DNA of 28,063 nucleotides from JBBQSN01 sp038213835 (GTDB taxonomy: Bacteria; Actinomycetota; Actinomycetes; Actinomycetales; CAWJMD01). The notes beneath the pieces are model-generated. The model was not told the origin of the DNA. It did no database searches and saw only the letters and a list, made by a program, of their open reading frames with translations. Below, in pieces: positions 1 through 9,318 of the stretch. The stretch covers positions 1-28,063 of the forward strand of contig JBBQSN010000019.1 in assembly GCA_038213835.1 (NCBI GenBank). Direction: 5' to 3'. The translations under genes and the position numbers were made by a program. The number at the start of each line of letters is the position of its first letter. The stretch's first letter is position 1.

Positions 1-208
1 CGACGGTCGGGTCCCGGCGCTGGGTGGGCACCGCGCCCTCGATGCCGCGATCCGCGATCAGGGCGGGCAGCTCGTCGGCGGGCACCGGCCGGCTCCACAG
101 GTAGCCCTGACCGAGGTCGCAGCGCGCCTCGCGCAGCCACGCGTGCTGCTCGGTGTCCTCCACGCCCTCGGCCACGGTGGTCAGGTGCAGGTCGCGCGCA
201 GCGCAGCC
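1..208 (-). pseudogene. Truncated EAL-domain (c-di-GMP phosphodiesterase) remnant, runs off the left edge
   Basis: Read on the minus strand, this stretch encodes the end of an EAL domain: TVAEGVED, then a Gln-Gly-Tyr-Leu motif (GQGYLWSRP), the hallmark of the last barrel strands. EAL domains hydrolyse cyclic di-GMP, but the catalytic Glu of the EAL motif and the metal ligands lie upstream in a full domain and are absent. Going upstream, similarity fades near base 208 and the frame meets a TGA at 236-238, the same TGA that ends the lipoprotein gene. The only nearby start is a GTG at 173-175, inside the domain. The frame is still open at base 1. I read it as the 3' remnant of a diguanylate cyclase/phosphodiesterase gene cut by rearrangement. 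An assembly join is the alternative. Confidence 0.7.
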
Positions 209-235
209 CTTCTGGGTCGCTCGGGGCTCCTCCGC

Positions 236-604
236 TCAGGTCGTGGTGGCCGGGGCGGGCGACGTGGTCGGCGCGGGCTCGTTGTCGAGCAGCCGCTGCA
301 CCAGGTCGGCCCACGCGGTGTCGGCCTCGGTGGCCGGCTCGCCGTCGCAGAACGGCTTGTCGCCGTTCTCCTTCCAGTACCGCAGCAGGGTCAGGACCCG
401 GGCCGTGTCGGCCTCCGCACCGCCCGCGTAGTCCGAGCCCGGGGGTTGCTCCTGGTGGGCCTGGCAGCTGTACGGGCTGCTGCTGGGCAGCAGCAGGGTC
501 GGCTGCGGCTCCGGCCCCGAGGACCCGCCCGTGCACCCCGCGAGCAGCCCCGAGAGGAGCACCGAGAGCAGCACCGCGGCGGCATCCGTCGTCCGTCGTC
601 GCAC
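236..604 (-). CDS. Small secreted lipoprotein, unknown function
   Basis: This encodes a protein of about 122 residues with an N-terminal arginine cluster, a hydrophobic stretch and a lipobox (LLAGC), so it should be lipid-anchored outside the membrane. The mature part is short, with a Cys-containing segment (YSCQAHQ), a second Cys (FCDGEP), a helix-like acidic region and a Thr/Pro/Ala tail. I recognise no family. I chose the GTG at 602-604 because GGGAGG lies 9 bases upstream. A GTG at 611-613 overlaps the transporter stop (GTGA) but sits against the same Shine-Dalgarno sequence. It is the last gene of the DUF4331-sortase-TPR-NicO operon and may be an accessory of the transporter. That role is inference. 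Confidence 0.7.
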   Translation of the reverse strand: MRRRTTDAAAVLLSVLLSGLLAGCTGGSSGPEPQPTLLLPSSSPYSCQAHQEQPPGSDYAGGAEADTARVLTLLRYWKENGDKPFCDGEPATEADTAWADLVQRLLDNEPAPTTSPAPATTT

Positions 605-609
605 CGTCG

Positions 610-2160
610 TCACCCTCCCGCCACCGTCCCTCGGAGCACCAGGCCGAGTCCGACCAGCACCACCAGCACGGCCGTCGCGACCGGCAGCCACCCCAGTGCC
701 CGGCCGAGGCCCGCACCGGCCCGCCCGGCGTCGAGGTAGCGGTCCAGCCGCCCGCGGGCCCGCACCAGCAGCAGGCCGACCGCGGTGAGCGTGCCCGCCA
801 TCCCCAGACCGTAGGCCAGCACGAGAAGGACGCCGAACACGGTGCGTCCCAAGGCGATCGCGCCGAGCAGCACCACCAGTGCTGACGGGCTCGGCACCAG
901 CCCTCCGGCCACCCCGAGCCCGATGAGTCCACCTCGACCGACCCGGTCCGACGCCCCGTGGCCGTGTCCGTGGCCGTGTCCGTGGCCGTGCCCGTGGCCG
1001 TGCCCGTGGCCGTGGCCCGTCGAAGGAGCCATCGGCACGTCGGCGCCCCCCGCCCCCACACCGACGAGCGCCTCGGCGACGAGCCGGTCCGGCTGCTGCT
1101 CGCGGGCCAGGGCCCGGTCGCGCAGGGCGCCACGCAGCAGGCCCGCCCCGACGGCCGCCACGAGCACCCCGCTGACCACGCCGAGCCAGCGCAGCACCCC
1201 CTCACCGGCCAGCGTGCTGACCACGGTGAGCGCCAGCCCGAGGACGAGCACGCCGGCCGTGTGCGTGAGCGTGACCGTCGCCCCCACCAGGAGCGCGTCG
1301 CGCGGCCGCCCCCGGCGACCTGCGAGGTACGCAGCCATCACGGTCTTGCCGTGGCCGGGAAGCACGGCGTGCCCGGCACCCAGCAGGACAGCCACCACCA
1401 CCGCCAGCATCCCCACCCAGACCGTGGGCTCGGACCCGACCAGCTCGCCCAGCCGCCGGTCGCCAGCGGCCAGGGCTCGGCCGAACGGATCACCTCCGGA
1501 GGGGACCAGGGCCTGCACGCCGGCAGCGGACCCCGTTCCCGGCTCGACGACGACCTCGGCCGAGCGGACGTCGAGCGGCGAGGAGAGCAGGTCGTCGGGG
1601 TAGGCGCGCAGCTCGTCGCTGGCCGACTCGCCGGCGACGCTCGAGGAGACCACCCGCATCCCGTCGCCGCGCGCCACGACCTCGCGCCAGCCGATCCGGT
1701 CCGGCCTGTAGTCGTCCTGGTAGGTCAGGGTCGACGTGCCGCGCAGCGCGACGTCGGACTCGCTCTCGCACGTCATCCGCAGCGTGGGCAGCTCGGCGTC
1801 GCCCGGCACGACCACCATCGCGGACGAGACGAGCCCCAGCGGCGCCGCCACGCCGTCGACCGCGAGCGCGAGCGCACCGAGCAGGTCGGCGCACCCGCGG
1901 GCCGCCGCGTCGTCGAGCTCGGCGGCGGACATCGTGCCGTCCGCGTCGTCGTCGATCAGCGGCCGTTCCTGCGCCGTCGGGATCTCGGCGGTGTCGACCA
2001 CCGTGGTGACCCGCACGCCGTCGGGCGTCGCGACCAGGGTGTCGTGGTGGCTGACGGTGAAGTTGCCGAGGGGGTGGGCCGAGGCGCCTTCGGCCGGGAC
2101 GACGAGCGCGGCGACGAGGCACCCGAGCCCGACCAGGACCCGGCGCGGAGCGGTCCTCAC
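610..2160 (-). CDS. NicO/RcnA-type nickel-cobalt transporter with an extracytoplasmic N-terminal domain
   Basis: The 516-residue protein has a signal-like hydrophobic segment (about 8-22), a soluble domain (about 28-240) and a polytopic membrane part (about 248-510). The membrane part carries the NicO signature GHAVLPGHGKT (263-273) and a His-rich cytoplasmic-type loop of alternating Gly-His (382-402). The family moves Ni2+ or Co2+ across the inner membrane; the loop and HGKT motif are typical of efflux or uptake members. Direction cannot be read from sequence. The soluble domain holds a textbook EF-hand loop (residues 70-81, Asp at 70, 72 and 74, Gly 75, Glu 81). The GTG start overlaps the TPR gene's TGA (GTGA), implying translational coupling. 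The mature N-terminus HPLGNFTV resembles other actinobacterial family members. Confidence 0.88.
   Translation of the reverse strand: MRTAPRRVLVGLGCLVAALVVPAEGASAHPLGNFTVSHHDTLVATPDGVRVTTVVDTAEIPTAQERPLIDDDADGTMSAAELDDAAARGCADLLGALALAVDGVAAPLGLVSSAMVVVPGDAELPTLRMTCESESDVALRGTSTLTYQDDYRPDRIGWREVVARGDGMRVVSSSVAGESASDELRAYPDDLLSSPLDVRSAEVVVEPGTGSAAGVQALVPSGGDPFGRALAAGDRRLGELVGSEPTVWVGMLAVVVAVLLGAGHAVLPGHGKTVMAAYLAGRRGRPRDALLVGATVTLTHTAGVLVLGLALTVVSTLAGEGVLRWLGVVSGVLVAAVGAGLLRGALRDRALAREQQPDRLVAEALVGVGAGGADVPMAPSTGHGHGHGHGHGHGHGHGHGHGASDRVGRGGLIGLGVAGGLVPSPSALVVLLGAIALGRTVFGVLLVLAYGLGMAGTLTAVGLLLVRARGRLDRYLDAGRAGAGLGRALGWLPVATAVLVVLVGLGLVLRGTVAGG
955..1017 (-). repeat. Hexanucleotide repeat coding a (His-Gly)n metal-binding loop
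   Basis: An imperfect run of the hexamer GTGGCC/GTGTCC on the plus strand encodes alternating Gly-His on the minus strand (residues 382-402 of the NicO transporter). Such loops bind Ni, Co or Zn. Length variation by replication slippage is likely among strains. Confidence 0.9.
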
Positions 2161-3479
2161 CCCTGGCCGAGCCCGTCCAGCGCCGCCTGCGCCCGCGGGG
2201 CGTGCAGCGGCGAGAACCCCGGGTTGATGGCGAGCGCGAGCTGCAGCGAGGCCCTGGCCTCGTCGTCCTGACCGAGGGCGAGCTGGATCATCCCGCGGTG
2301 GTAGGCCCACAGCGCGCTCCGCGTCCCCAGCGCCTCGACCTGCAGGGCGTAGATCAGGGCCTCCTCGTCGCGCCCGTTCGCGTGCAGTGCCCAGGCCATC
2401 GCGTCGAGCACCTGCGGGCTGCTGCGGGTGGCGTGCTGGGCCTCGGCCGCGGCCAGCGCGGCCTCGGGGCGGTCGTGGTCGGCCGCGTAGAGCACCAGCT
2501 CGACGTCCTGGATCGAGCCGGACGCCTCGAACAGCGCCACCGAGGCGTCGGCGACCGCGTACTGCGCGGCGGCCTCGTCAGCGCGACCGAGGCTGTCTAG
2601 CAGCTCGGCGTACTCGATGAGGTAGCTCGGCTGCGGCAGCCGACCGACGACCTCGTCGTAGAGCGCGATCGCCGCGTCGGTATCGCCCTCAGCGGCGGTC
2701 GCGCGCGCCTGGGACGCCAGCAGTGCCACCTGGCCGGGGTCGCGGCGAAGGCCGTCGGCGTAGTGCTCCTGGGCGGTGGCGAGGTCGCCCTCGCCGAAGG
2801 CGAGGTCGCCGAGCTGCAGCAGCACGAAGGACTCGTCACCGGGGTTCGAGGCGATCGTGAGCGCGCGGTCGAGGGAGTAGCGGGCGTTCTCGACGTCGCC
2901 GCGCAGCTCGTAGCTGTAGGCGGTGCGGGTGAACGAGGGCACCCCCGGGCGCAGGCCGAGCATGGCGTCCAGGGTGTCGAGGGCGGCGTCCATGTCGCCG
3001 AGCTCGAGCTGGGCGTCGGCGAGCACGCCCCGCGCGGTCGAGTCGTAGGCGTCGGCCGCAACGGCCTGCAGCGCGAGGTCGCGCCCGAGGGCGAAGTCGT
3101 GCCGGGCGTTGGCGAGCGCCGCCTGGCCCGCGAGGGCGTCGGCGTTCGCCTCCGGCTCGATCTCGAGCGAACGGTCCAGGGCCTGAGAAGCCTTGTCGTA
3201 GAACGACGGGTCGGCTGTGCGGCGGGCCTGGGCGACGTAGGCGAACCCGAGCGAGGACCAGGCGGTGTGGTCCTCAGGGAGGCGCTCGAGCCGTTGCTGG
3301 AGGGAGTCGATGACCGCGCTGAGGTCTGCGCCGGAGTCCAGCGCCTCCGGGGCCGGCACGGTCGGTGCCGTGACCGCGGCGGGCTCGCTCCCGCCCCCGC
3401 GGACCAGGAGCACCCCGGCGCCGAGGAGCAGCACGGGGGCCAGCAGGACCGCAGCGACGATCGACGCCTTGCGGTTCAT
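2157..3479 (-). CDS. Membrane-anchored tetratricopeptide-repeat protein
   Basis: The 440-residue protein has one N-terminal membrane segment or uncleaved signal (about 7-27), a Pro/Ala linker and then a series of TPR-like helix pairs filling the rest. The repeats show the usual pattern of small and aromatic residues, as in AWSSLGFAYVAQ, and units ending in Asp-Pro or Asn-Pro (for example AINPGF near the C-terminus). TPRs are protein-binding scaffolds with no catalytic role. The ATG is preceded by GGAGGAG at good spacing. The stop overlaps the NicO start, and the sortase stop lies 44 bases upstream. Its position between a sortase and a metal transporter suggests it assembles envelope components; the partner is unknown. 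Confidence 0.85.
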   Translation of the reverse strand: MNRKASIVAAVLLAPVLLLGAGVLLVRGGGSEPAAVTAPTVPAPEALDSGADLSAVIDSLQQRLERLPEDHTAWSSLGFAYVAQARRTADPSFYDKASQALDRSLEIEPEANADALAGQAALANARHDFALGRDLALQAVAADAYDSTARGVLADAQLELGDMDAALDTLDAMLGLRPGVPSFTRTAYSYELRGDVENARYSLDRALTIASNPGDESFVLLQLGDLAFGEGDLATAQEHYADGLRRDPGQVALLASQARATAAEGDTDAAIALYDEVVGRLPQPSYLIEYAELLDSLGRADEAAAQYAVADASVALFEASGSIQDVELVLYAADHDRPEAALAAAEAQHATRSSPQVLDAMAWALHANGRDEEALIYALQVEALGTRSALWAYHRGMIQLALGQDDEARASLQLALAINPGFSPLHAPRAQAALDGLGQG

Positions 3480-3523
3480 CGGTGCTGCTCCTCCGGGACG
3501 GTGCCTCAGTCGGGTGCGGGCGC

Positions 3524-4314
3524 TCAGGCGGGGGCGGGGCGGACGTCGACGAGCTCGGCGAACACGACGATGTTGTCGTCGTAGTGCCCGGACCTGGTGT
3601 CGAAGGTACCTCCGCAGGTCACCAGGTGCAGGAAGCTCGGCCCCGCGAAGGTGTACACCCGCTCGTTCGGGAAGTCGTCCTTGGGGAACTGCTCCTTGCC
3701 GCGCACGTCGAAGGTCGCGACCGAGCCGTCGGAGCGCACGACATCGACCTCGTCGCCCACGACCAGGGTGGGGAGCTCGGCGAAGACCGCCGGCTTGCCG
3801 TCGCCGTTGACGTGGCCGGCGATGACCGCGCCCCCGGCCTCACCGGGGGTGGGGCCGGTCTCCCACCAGCCGATGTCCATCCACTCCTGGGGCACCTCGA
3901 GCTCCCTGTCCGGCGTGACGCCGAGCGGGATCATCCCCTGGTCGATCTTGAGCTTCGGGATCCGGATCGTCGTCGGCGCCGGTGCGTCGGCCTCAGGCGT
4001 CGCCGGACCGGTCGGGACCGGCTCGGTGGCGGCGGGAGCGCTGGATGGCGGCGCGACCGCCGCGGCGGGGGGTGGCTCGTCGCCGCCGAAGAGCAGACCG
4101 CCCAGCACGAGCCCCAGCACGAGCGTGGCGACCAGACCTGCAGCCAGTTGGACCCGGACGTCACGGACGAGCCCGGCCACACCCGTGCGCGCAGGGGGGG
4201 CTGCGTGGGCCGGCTCCCACTCCTGTGTCGCCTCCAGCAGTCCGTCCAGGTCGGACGGGTCCCCGGACGCGCCGGAGGGCCGGCGGACGTCGTCCGCCGA
4301 CCCACCGGGCTGCG

Positions 4315-4318
<4 letters not shown>
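3524..4318 (-). CDS. Class F-type sortase, catalytic Arg replaced by Asp
   Basis: The 264-residue protein has a cytoplasmic N-terminus (1-55), one membrane helix (57-77), a Pro/Ala linker and a sortase fold (about 117-258). Sortases cleave C-terminal sorting signals of secreted proteins and transfer them to the cell wall or to other acceptors. The catalytic His (H169 in AGHVN) and Cys (C235 in VTCGG) are present. Twelve residues after the Cys, where class F sortases carry the catalytic Arg in a Tyr-Arg-Asp-Asn context, this protein reads HYDDN with Asp247. Arg242 lies nearby and might substitute. The GTG start overlaps the TGA of the DUF4331 gene (GTGA), so that protein, which has an anchor-like tail, is the obvious substrate. 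Confidence 0.88.
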
Positions 4319-6048
<1,730 letters not shown>

Positions 6049-6083
6049 GAGCCCATCCCTTCGGGCGGACGACTGCCGCCGGT

Positions 6084-6114
6084 CGGTCGCGACCGGACGC
6101 CCGCACCGGGCGTC
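6084..6114 (-). promoter_or_regulatory. Palindrome plus strong hairpin in the leader of the DUF4331 operon
   Basis: Two elements lie side by side: a perfect 12-base palindrome CGGTCGCGACCG (6084-6095), and an 8-bp perfect stem GACGCCCG/CGGGCGTC with a 3-base loop (6096-6114). They end 36 bases upstream of the GTG start of the DUF4331 gene, so on a leadered mRNA they would form 5' structure, or they could be an operator. No T-tract follows, so an ordinary terminator is less likely. Confidence 0.4.
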
Positions 6115-6192
6115 GTTGAGGTCGGATGAACGAAGCGGACCAGTCCCGCACCGTCTTCGCCAGCGGTTCAGGTCGATGGAGCCCCAAGTTGG

Positions 6193-6237
6193 GCCGAACG
6201 GGTGACAGCCGTTCGGCGTAATTGCGACGTGGTCGCA
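6193..6237. promoter_or_regulatory. Two perfect inverted repeats in a divergent intergenic region (operator candidates)
   Basis: GCCGAACGG-N7-CCGTTCGGC (6193-6217) is a 9-bp perfect inverted repeat. TGCGAC-GTG-GTCGCA (6223-6237) is a 6-bp one just beside it. They sit midway between the DUF4331 operon (minus) and the WhiB-like gene (plus), where a regulator of either transcript would bind. In the rest of 6049-6381 I see no clear -35/-10 pair. Confidence 0.4.
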
Positions 6238-6381
6238 GGAAGAAAGGTGGCAGCGGAATCCGATCCGCCCGGCCGACGGCGCCGAACCCTCGATGACGCC
6301 GGCGCCAGCCGGTAGGTCGGCCAGAAGACCGGCCCGACGGTCAGCCGGACGCAGCGGTCAGGTCAGCGGCAGAGAGCAGAG

Positions 6382-6657
6382 GTGTCGAGCGTGACGGATC
6401 TTCCCGGCGCGAGCTTCGCCACCTGGGAGTGGCAGGAGCGCGGACTGTGCCGCGAGCGGGACGAGCACCTCTTCGTCGGTCCCGACCGCGAGGGCGCCGC
6501 CACCCGGCGGCGCCGCGAGCGCCGCGCCACGGCCGTCTGCCAGGCCTGCCCGGTCCTGCAGCGCTGCCGCCAGCACGCGCTGAGCGTGCCCGAGCCGCAC
6601 GGGGTCTGGGGCGGTCTCACCGAGCGGGAGCGCACCAGGATCCTCGGCCTCGGCTGA
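6382..6657 (+). CDS. WhiB-family iron-sulfur transcriptional regulator
   Basis: The 91-residue protein has the four WhiB cysteines (C23, C53, C56, C62; C-x29-C-x2-C-x5-C), which hold a redox- or NO-sensitive [4Fe-4S] cluster. It also has the GVWGG turn (74-78), and the family's short basic C-terminus is reduced to TERERTRIL. WhiB proteins act with the primary sigma factor to control genes for division, redox state or stress. The GTG at 6382 has AGAGAG upstream; a GTG at 6391 with AGAGG 8 bases upstream is equally plausible and would shorten it by three residues. It is transcribed away from the DUF4331 operon and converges on the diguanylate cyclase, with 22 bases between stops. The subgroup cannot be assigned. 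Confidence 0.92.
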   Translation: MSSVTDLPGASFATWEWQERGLCRERDEHLFVGPDREGAATRRRRERRATAVCQACPVLQRCRQHALSVPEPHGVWGGLTERERTRILGLG

Positions 6658-6679
6658 CCCGGCCGTCGAGACCCCTCCC

Positions 6680-7816
6680 TCAACCCAGCAGCACCCGCTC
6701 GTCGTCGGGAGTCGGCACGGCGTGGTGCGCGCGGCCGCGACCCGCGCGCTTGGCCACGTACAGCGCGGTGTCGGCGGCCGCGACCAGCTCCTCGTAGGTG
6801 TCGCCGTCGACGGGGCGGCGCGCCGTCCCGACCGAGGCCCCGACCCCCACGTCGTACGCGATCGCGAGGTCGGCCACCGCGGCGATGATCGCGTCGGCCA
6901 CCCGGCGCACCCCGCCGTCGGCCCCGAGCAGCACCGCGAACTCGTCCCCGCCGAGGCGGGCGACGAGGTCGCCGTCGCGGACGATGGCCGACATCTGGTC
7001 GCCGACGGCGACAAGGAGGGCGTCCCCCGCCTGGTGCCCGAGGGTGTCGTTGACCTCCTTGAAGTGATCGAGATCGACCAGCATGAGCGCCATCTCAGCG
7101 CCTGCGGCCCGACGGTCCTCGAACGCCTCGTGCAGCGCCTCGCGGTTGGCCAGGCCGGTCAGGGGGTCCCGGGCGGCCCGGCGGGCGCTGTCGCCGGCGT
7201 CGACGATGAGCCGGCGGTGGGCGCGCACGAGCGTCAACCAGCAGCCGCCGAGGGCCAGCGCCCCGACGAGCGTCCCGGAGGGCACCACCCAGAGCATCAG
7301 GTCGGTCTGTGCCGCCTGCTCGGCCCGCTTGTCCGCCGCCCGGTCGCGGTGGCCCTGGACCGCCCCCGCCAGGACCGTGGACATCGAGTCGAGCGCGGGC
7401 CCGGCGACCCGGTCGTCGTCGCCGGGCAGCGGGGCGGTGTCGAGCGTCCGCCGCAGCTCGGTGACGTAGCGGTCGTTGAGCACCGTGACGTAGCTGAGCG
7501 TCGTGGAGTCGCGGGCGTCGCCCACCTCCCGGGCGGCGGCCACGCGGTCGAGGACGGCCGCGACCGCGGCCTCGATCCGGGCCAGGGACTGCTCCGACGG
7601 TGCCCGCCGGTACCCGGCCTCGGCGAAAGCCTCCTCCGACACCGCCAGCTGGAGGTCGCGCCACACGGTGACCGTCGCGGTCAGGCGCTCCAGCTCGTGC
7701 TGGGAGGCCCGGATCGACGAGACGGTCAGCACGGCGAAGGCGGTGAGGACGGCGAGCACGAGCGACACGACCGCGGTGGCCACGGTCATGGTCCGGCTGG
7801 CGCCGTGTGACGTCAC
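6680..7816 (-). CDS. Membrane diguanylate cyclase (GGDEF)
   Basis: The 378-residue protein has a TM helix (about 11-33), an extracytoplasmic helical sensor region (about 35-170, resembling four-helix-bundle chemoreceptor-type sensors), a second TM (about 173-197) and a GGDEF domain (about 215-365). The active-site motif is intact (GGDEF 289-293) and an RxxD inhibitory site (R280-D283) lies five residues before it. It should make cyclic di-GMP from two GTP and be product-inhibited. I chose the GTG at 7814-7816 because GGAGGAGG lies 7 bases upstream. Longer in-frame readings have no such support. It is divergent from the solute-binding lipoprotein, sharing a 112-base spacer. Confidence 0.92.
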   Translation of the reverse strand: MTSHGASRTMTVATAVVSLVLAVLTAFAVLTVSSIRASQHELERLTATVTVWRDLQLAVSEEAFAEAGYRRAPSEQSLARIEAAVAAVLDRVAAAREVGDARDSTTLSYVTVLNDRYVTELRRTLDTAPLPGDDDRVAGPALDSMSTVLAGAVQGHRDRAADKRAEQAAQTDLMLWVVPSGTLVGALALGGCWLTLVRAHRRLIVDAGDSARRAARDPLTGLANREALHEAFEDRRAAGAEMALMLVDLDHFKEVNDTLGHQAGDALLVAVGDQMSAIVRDGDLVARLGGDEFAVLLGADGGVRRVADAIIAAVADLAIAYDVGVGASVGTARRPVDGDTYEELVAAADTALYVAKRAGRGRAHHAVPTPDDERVLLG

Positions 7817-7928
7817 TGCTGGTCCTCCTCCCACGGCCCGACGGCCGACTCCTCCGGCCCTGTTCTCGGCACACCCGTCTTCGCGCTTGAGCCGTTCAGG
7901 TGATGGCCTCGGCTGCCGATGAGGAGGT

Positions 7929-9275
7929 GTGACCCGGACCCGTCCCGCCGCACGACGCGCGCTCGCGGCTGCGGCGGGCGCCGTCCTTGCTGTCGGCCTG
8001 GGCGCGTGCGGCGGCTCGTCCGAGGGCGACGCGGCCCGCGCCCTGACGCTCTGGTCGCACGGCGGCACCCCGGCCGAGCGAGAGGCGGTTCAGGACCTCG
8101 TGCGGGACTGGGAGCGTGCGCAGGGGGTGACCGTCGATCTCACCTTCCTCGGGGAGGGCACCTACAACGACGAGGTGCAGGCGGCCGCCGCGGCGGGCTC
8201 GCTGCCGGACGTGCTCGACCTGGACGGACCGTGGACGGCCGACCTGGCCTACCGCGGGGACCTGCTCCCGCTGGACGACCTGCTCCCCTCGTCCACCCGG
8301 CAGGACCTCCTCCCCTCGCTGGTGGCCCAGGGCACCTACCGGGACCGGCTCTACTCGGTCGGGACCTTCGACTCCGGTCTCGGGCTGTTCGCCGACGCGA
8401 GCCGGCTGGCGGAGGCCGGCGTGCGCGTCCCCACGGGTCCCGACGACGCCTGGACGGGGCAGGAGATGTCCGCCGCGCTGGCGGCGCTCGCGGCCGACGA
8501 CCCGGACGGCCGGGTGCTCGACCTCAAGCTCTCGTACGGCGTCGGGGAGTGGTTCACGTACGCCTTCGCGCCGCTGCTGGCCTCCGCGGGGACGGACCTG
8601 GTCGACACCACGACCGGCCGTGCCGGCGGGCAGCTCGACTCCGCCCAGGCCGTCGGCGCCCTCACCGACCTGGCGTCGTGGCGCGCGTGGACCGACCCCG
8701 ACCCGGACGGCACCGCGTTCGTGGACCGGGAGGTCGCCCTGTCGTGGGTGGGGCACTGGGAGCACCGGAGCTACGCGGAGGCCCTCGGTGACGACCTCGT
8801 CCTGCTGCCCCTGCCCGACCTCGGTCACGGGTCGAGGTCCGCCCTCGGCTCGTGGGCGTGGACCGTCCCGTCGACCACGACCCGGTCCGCCGAGGCCGCC
8901 GACCTCGTGGACCACCTCGTCTCGCCCGAGGCCGTCCGAGCGCTCACCGCCGCGAACAGCGCCGTGCCCGGGCGCACGTCGGTGCTGGAGGCGACACCCG
9001 ACTACCAGCCCGGCGGAGACCTGCACCTGTACGCGGAGCAGCTCACCCGGGCATGCGGCGCCGGTCCGGGGCCGGACGACAGGTTCGACGACGGGGCCGG
9101 GTGCGTGGCCGTGGCCCGACCGGCCACGCCCGCCTACCCGGTCGTCACGGCGGCCTTCTCCGAGGCCGTCGCCTCGGTGTTCGACGGGTCGGCGGAGCCG
9201 CGGGCGGCGCTCGAGCAGGCGGCGGCCACCATCGACGCCGACGCCGCCCTCAACGCGGGCTACGGGACGCGCTGA
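7929..9275 (+). CDS. Orphan ABC-type sugar-binding lipoprotein (solute-binding family 1)
   Basis: The 448-residue protein has a basic start, a hydrophobic h-region and a lipobox (LGAC, Cys 27), then a periplasmic-binding fold typical of MalE/UgpB-type sugar binders (LTLWSHGG near the start, SVGTFDSG, a PLPDLG segment and a Trp-rich hinge region). It should deliver a sugar or oligosaccharide to an ABC permease. No permease or ATPase gene is nearby. GTG 7929 is the only start that keeps the signal peptide, because an in-frame TGA lies at 7920-7922. The GGAGG motif ends only one base before it, far closer than usual. The SDR gene follows after 43 bases. Confidence 0.85.
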   Translation: MTRTRPAARRALAAAAGAVLAVGLGACGGSSEGDAARALTLWSHGGTPAEREAVQDLVRDWERAQGVTVDLTFLGEGTYNDEVQAAAAAGSLPDVLDLDGPWTADLAYRGDLLPLDDLLPSSTRQDLLPSLVAQGTYRDRLYSVGTFDSGLGLFADASRLAEAGVRVPTGPDDAWTGQEMSAALAALAADDPDGRVLDLKLSYGVGEWFTYAFAPLLASAGTDLVDTTTGRAGGQLDSAQAVGALTDLASWRAWTDPDPDGTAFVDREVALSWVGHWEHRSYAEALGDDLVLLPLPDLGHGSRSALGSWAWTVPSTTTRSAEAADLVDHLVSPEAVRALTAANSAVPGRTSVLEATPDYQPGGDLHLYAEQLTRACGAGPGPDDRFDDGAGCVAVARPATPAYPVVTAAFSEAVASVFDGSAEPRAALEQAAATIDADAALNAGYGTR

Positions 9276-9318
9276 GACCCGGACGGCACGATCGGGCCAC
9301 CTGGGCGAGACTTCGAGC

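Noticed and set aside
1..604. A fused lipoprotein-EAL protein by read-through of the TGA
   Set aside because: The EAL part lacks its first two-thirds, and no recoding signal is visible. Simple truncation is likelier.
955..1017. Short repeats as a possible CRISPR array
   Set aside because: The unit is six bases, with no spacers; it is coding sequence.
958..2271. A long plus-strand open frame opposite the NicO gene
   Set aside because: It is an antisense shadow of a GC-rich gene; its protein is low-complexity, and the minus-strand frame has motifs and starts.
6096..6114. A nickel/cobalt riboswitch in the DUF4331 leader
   Set aside because: The four-way junction and conserved bases of that riboswitch are not seen; it is only a single hairpin.
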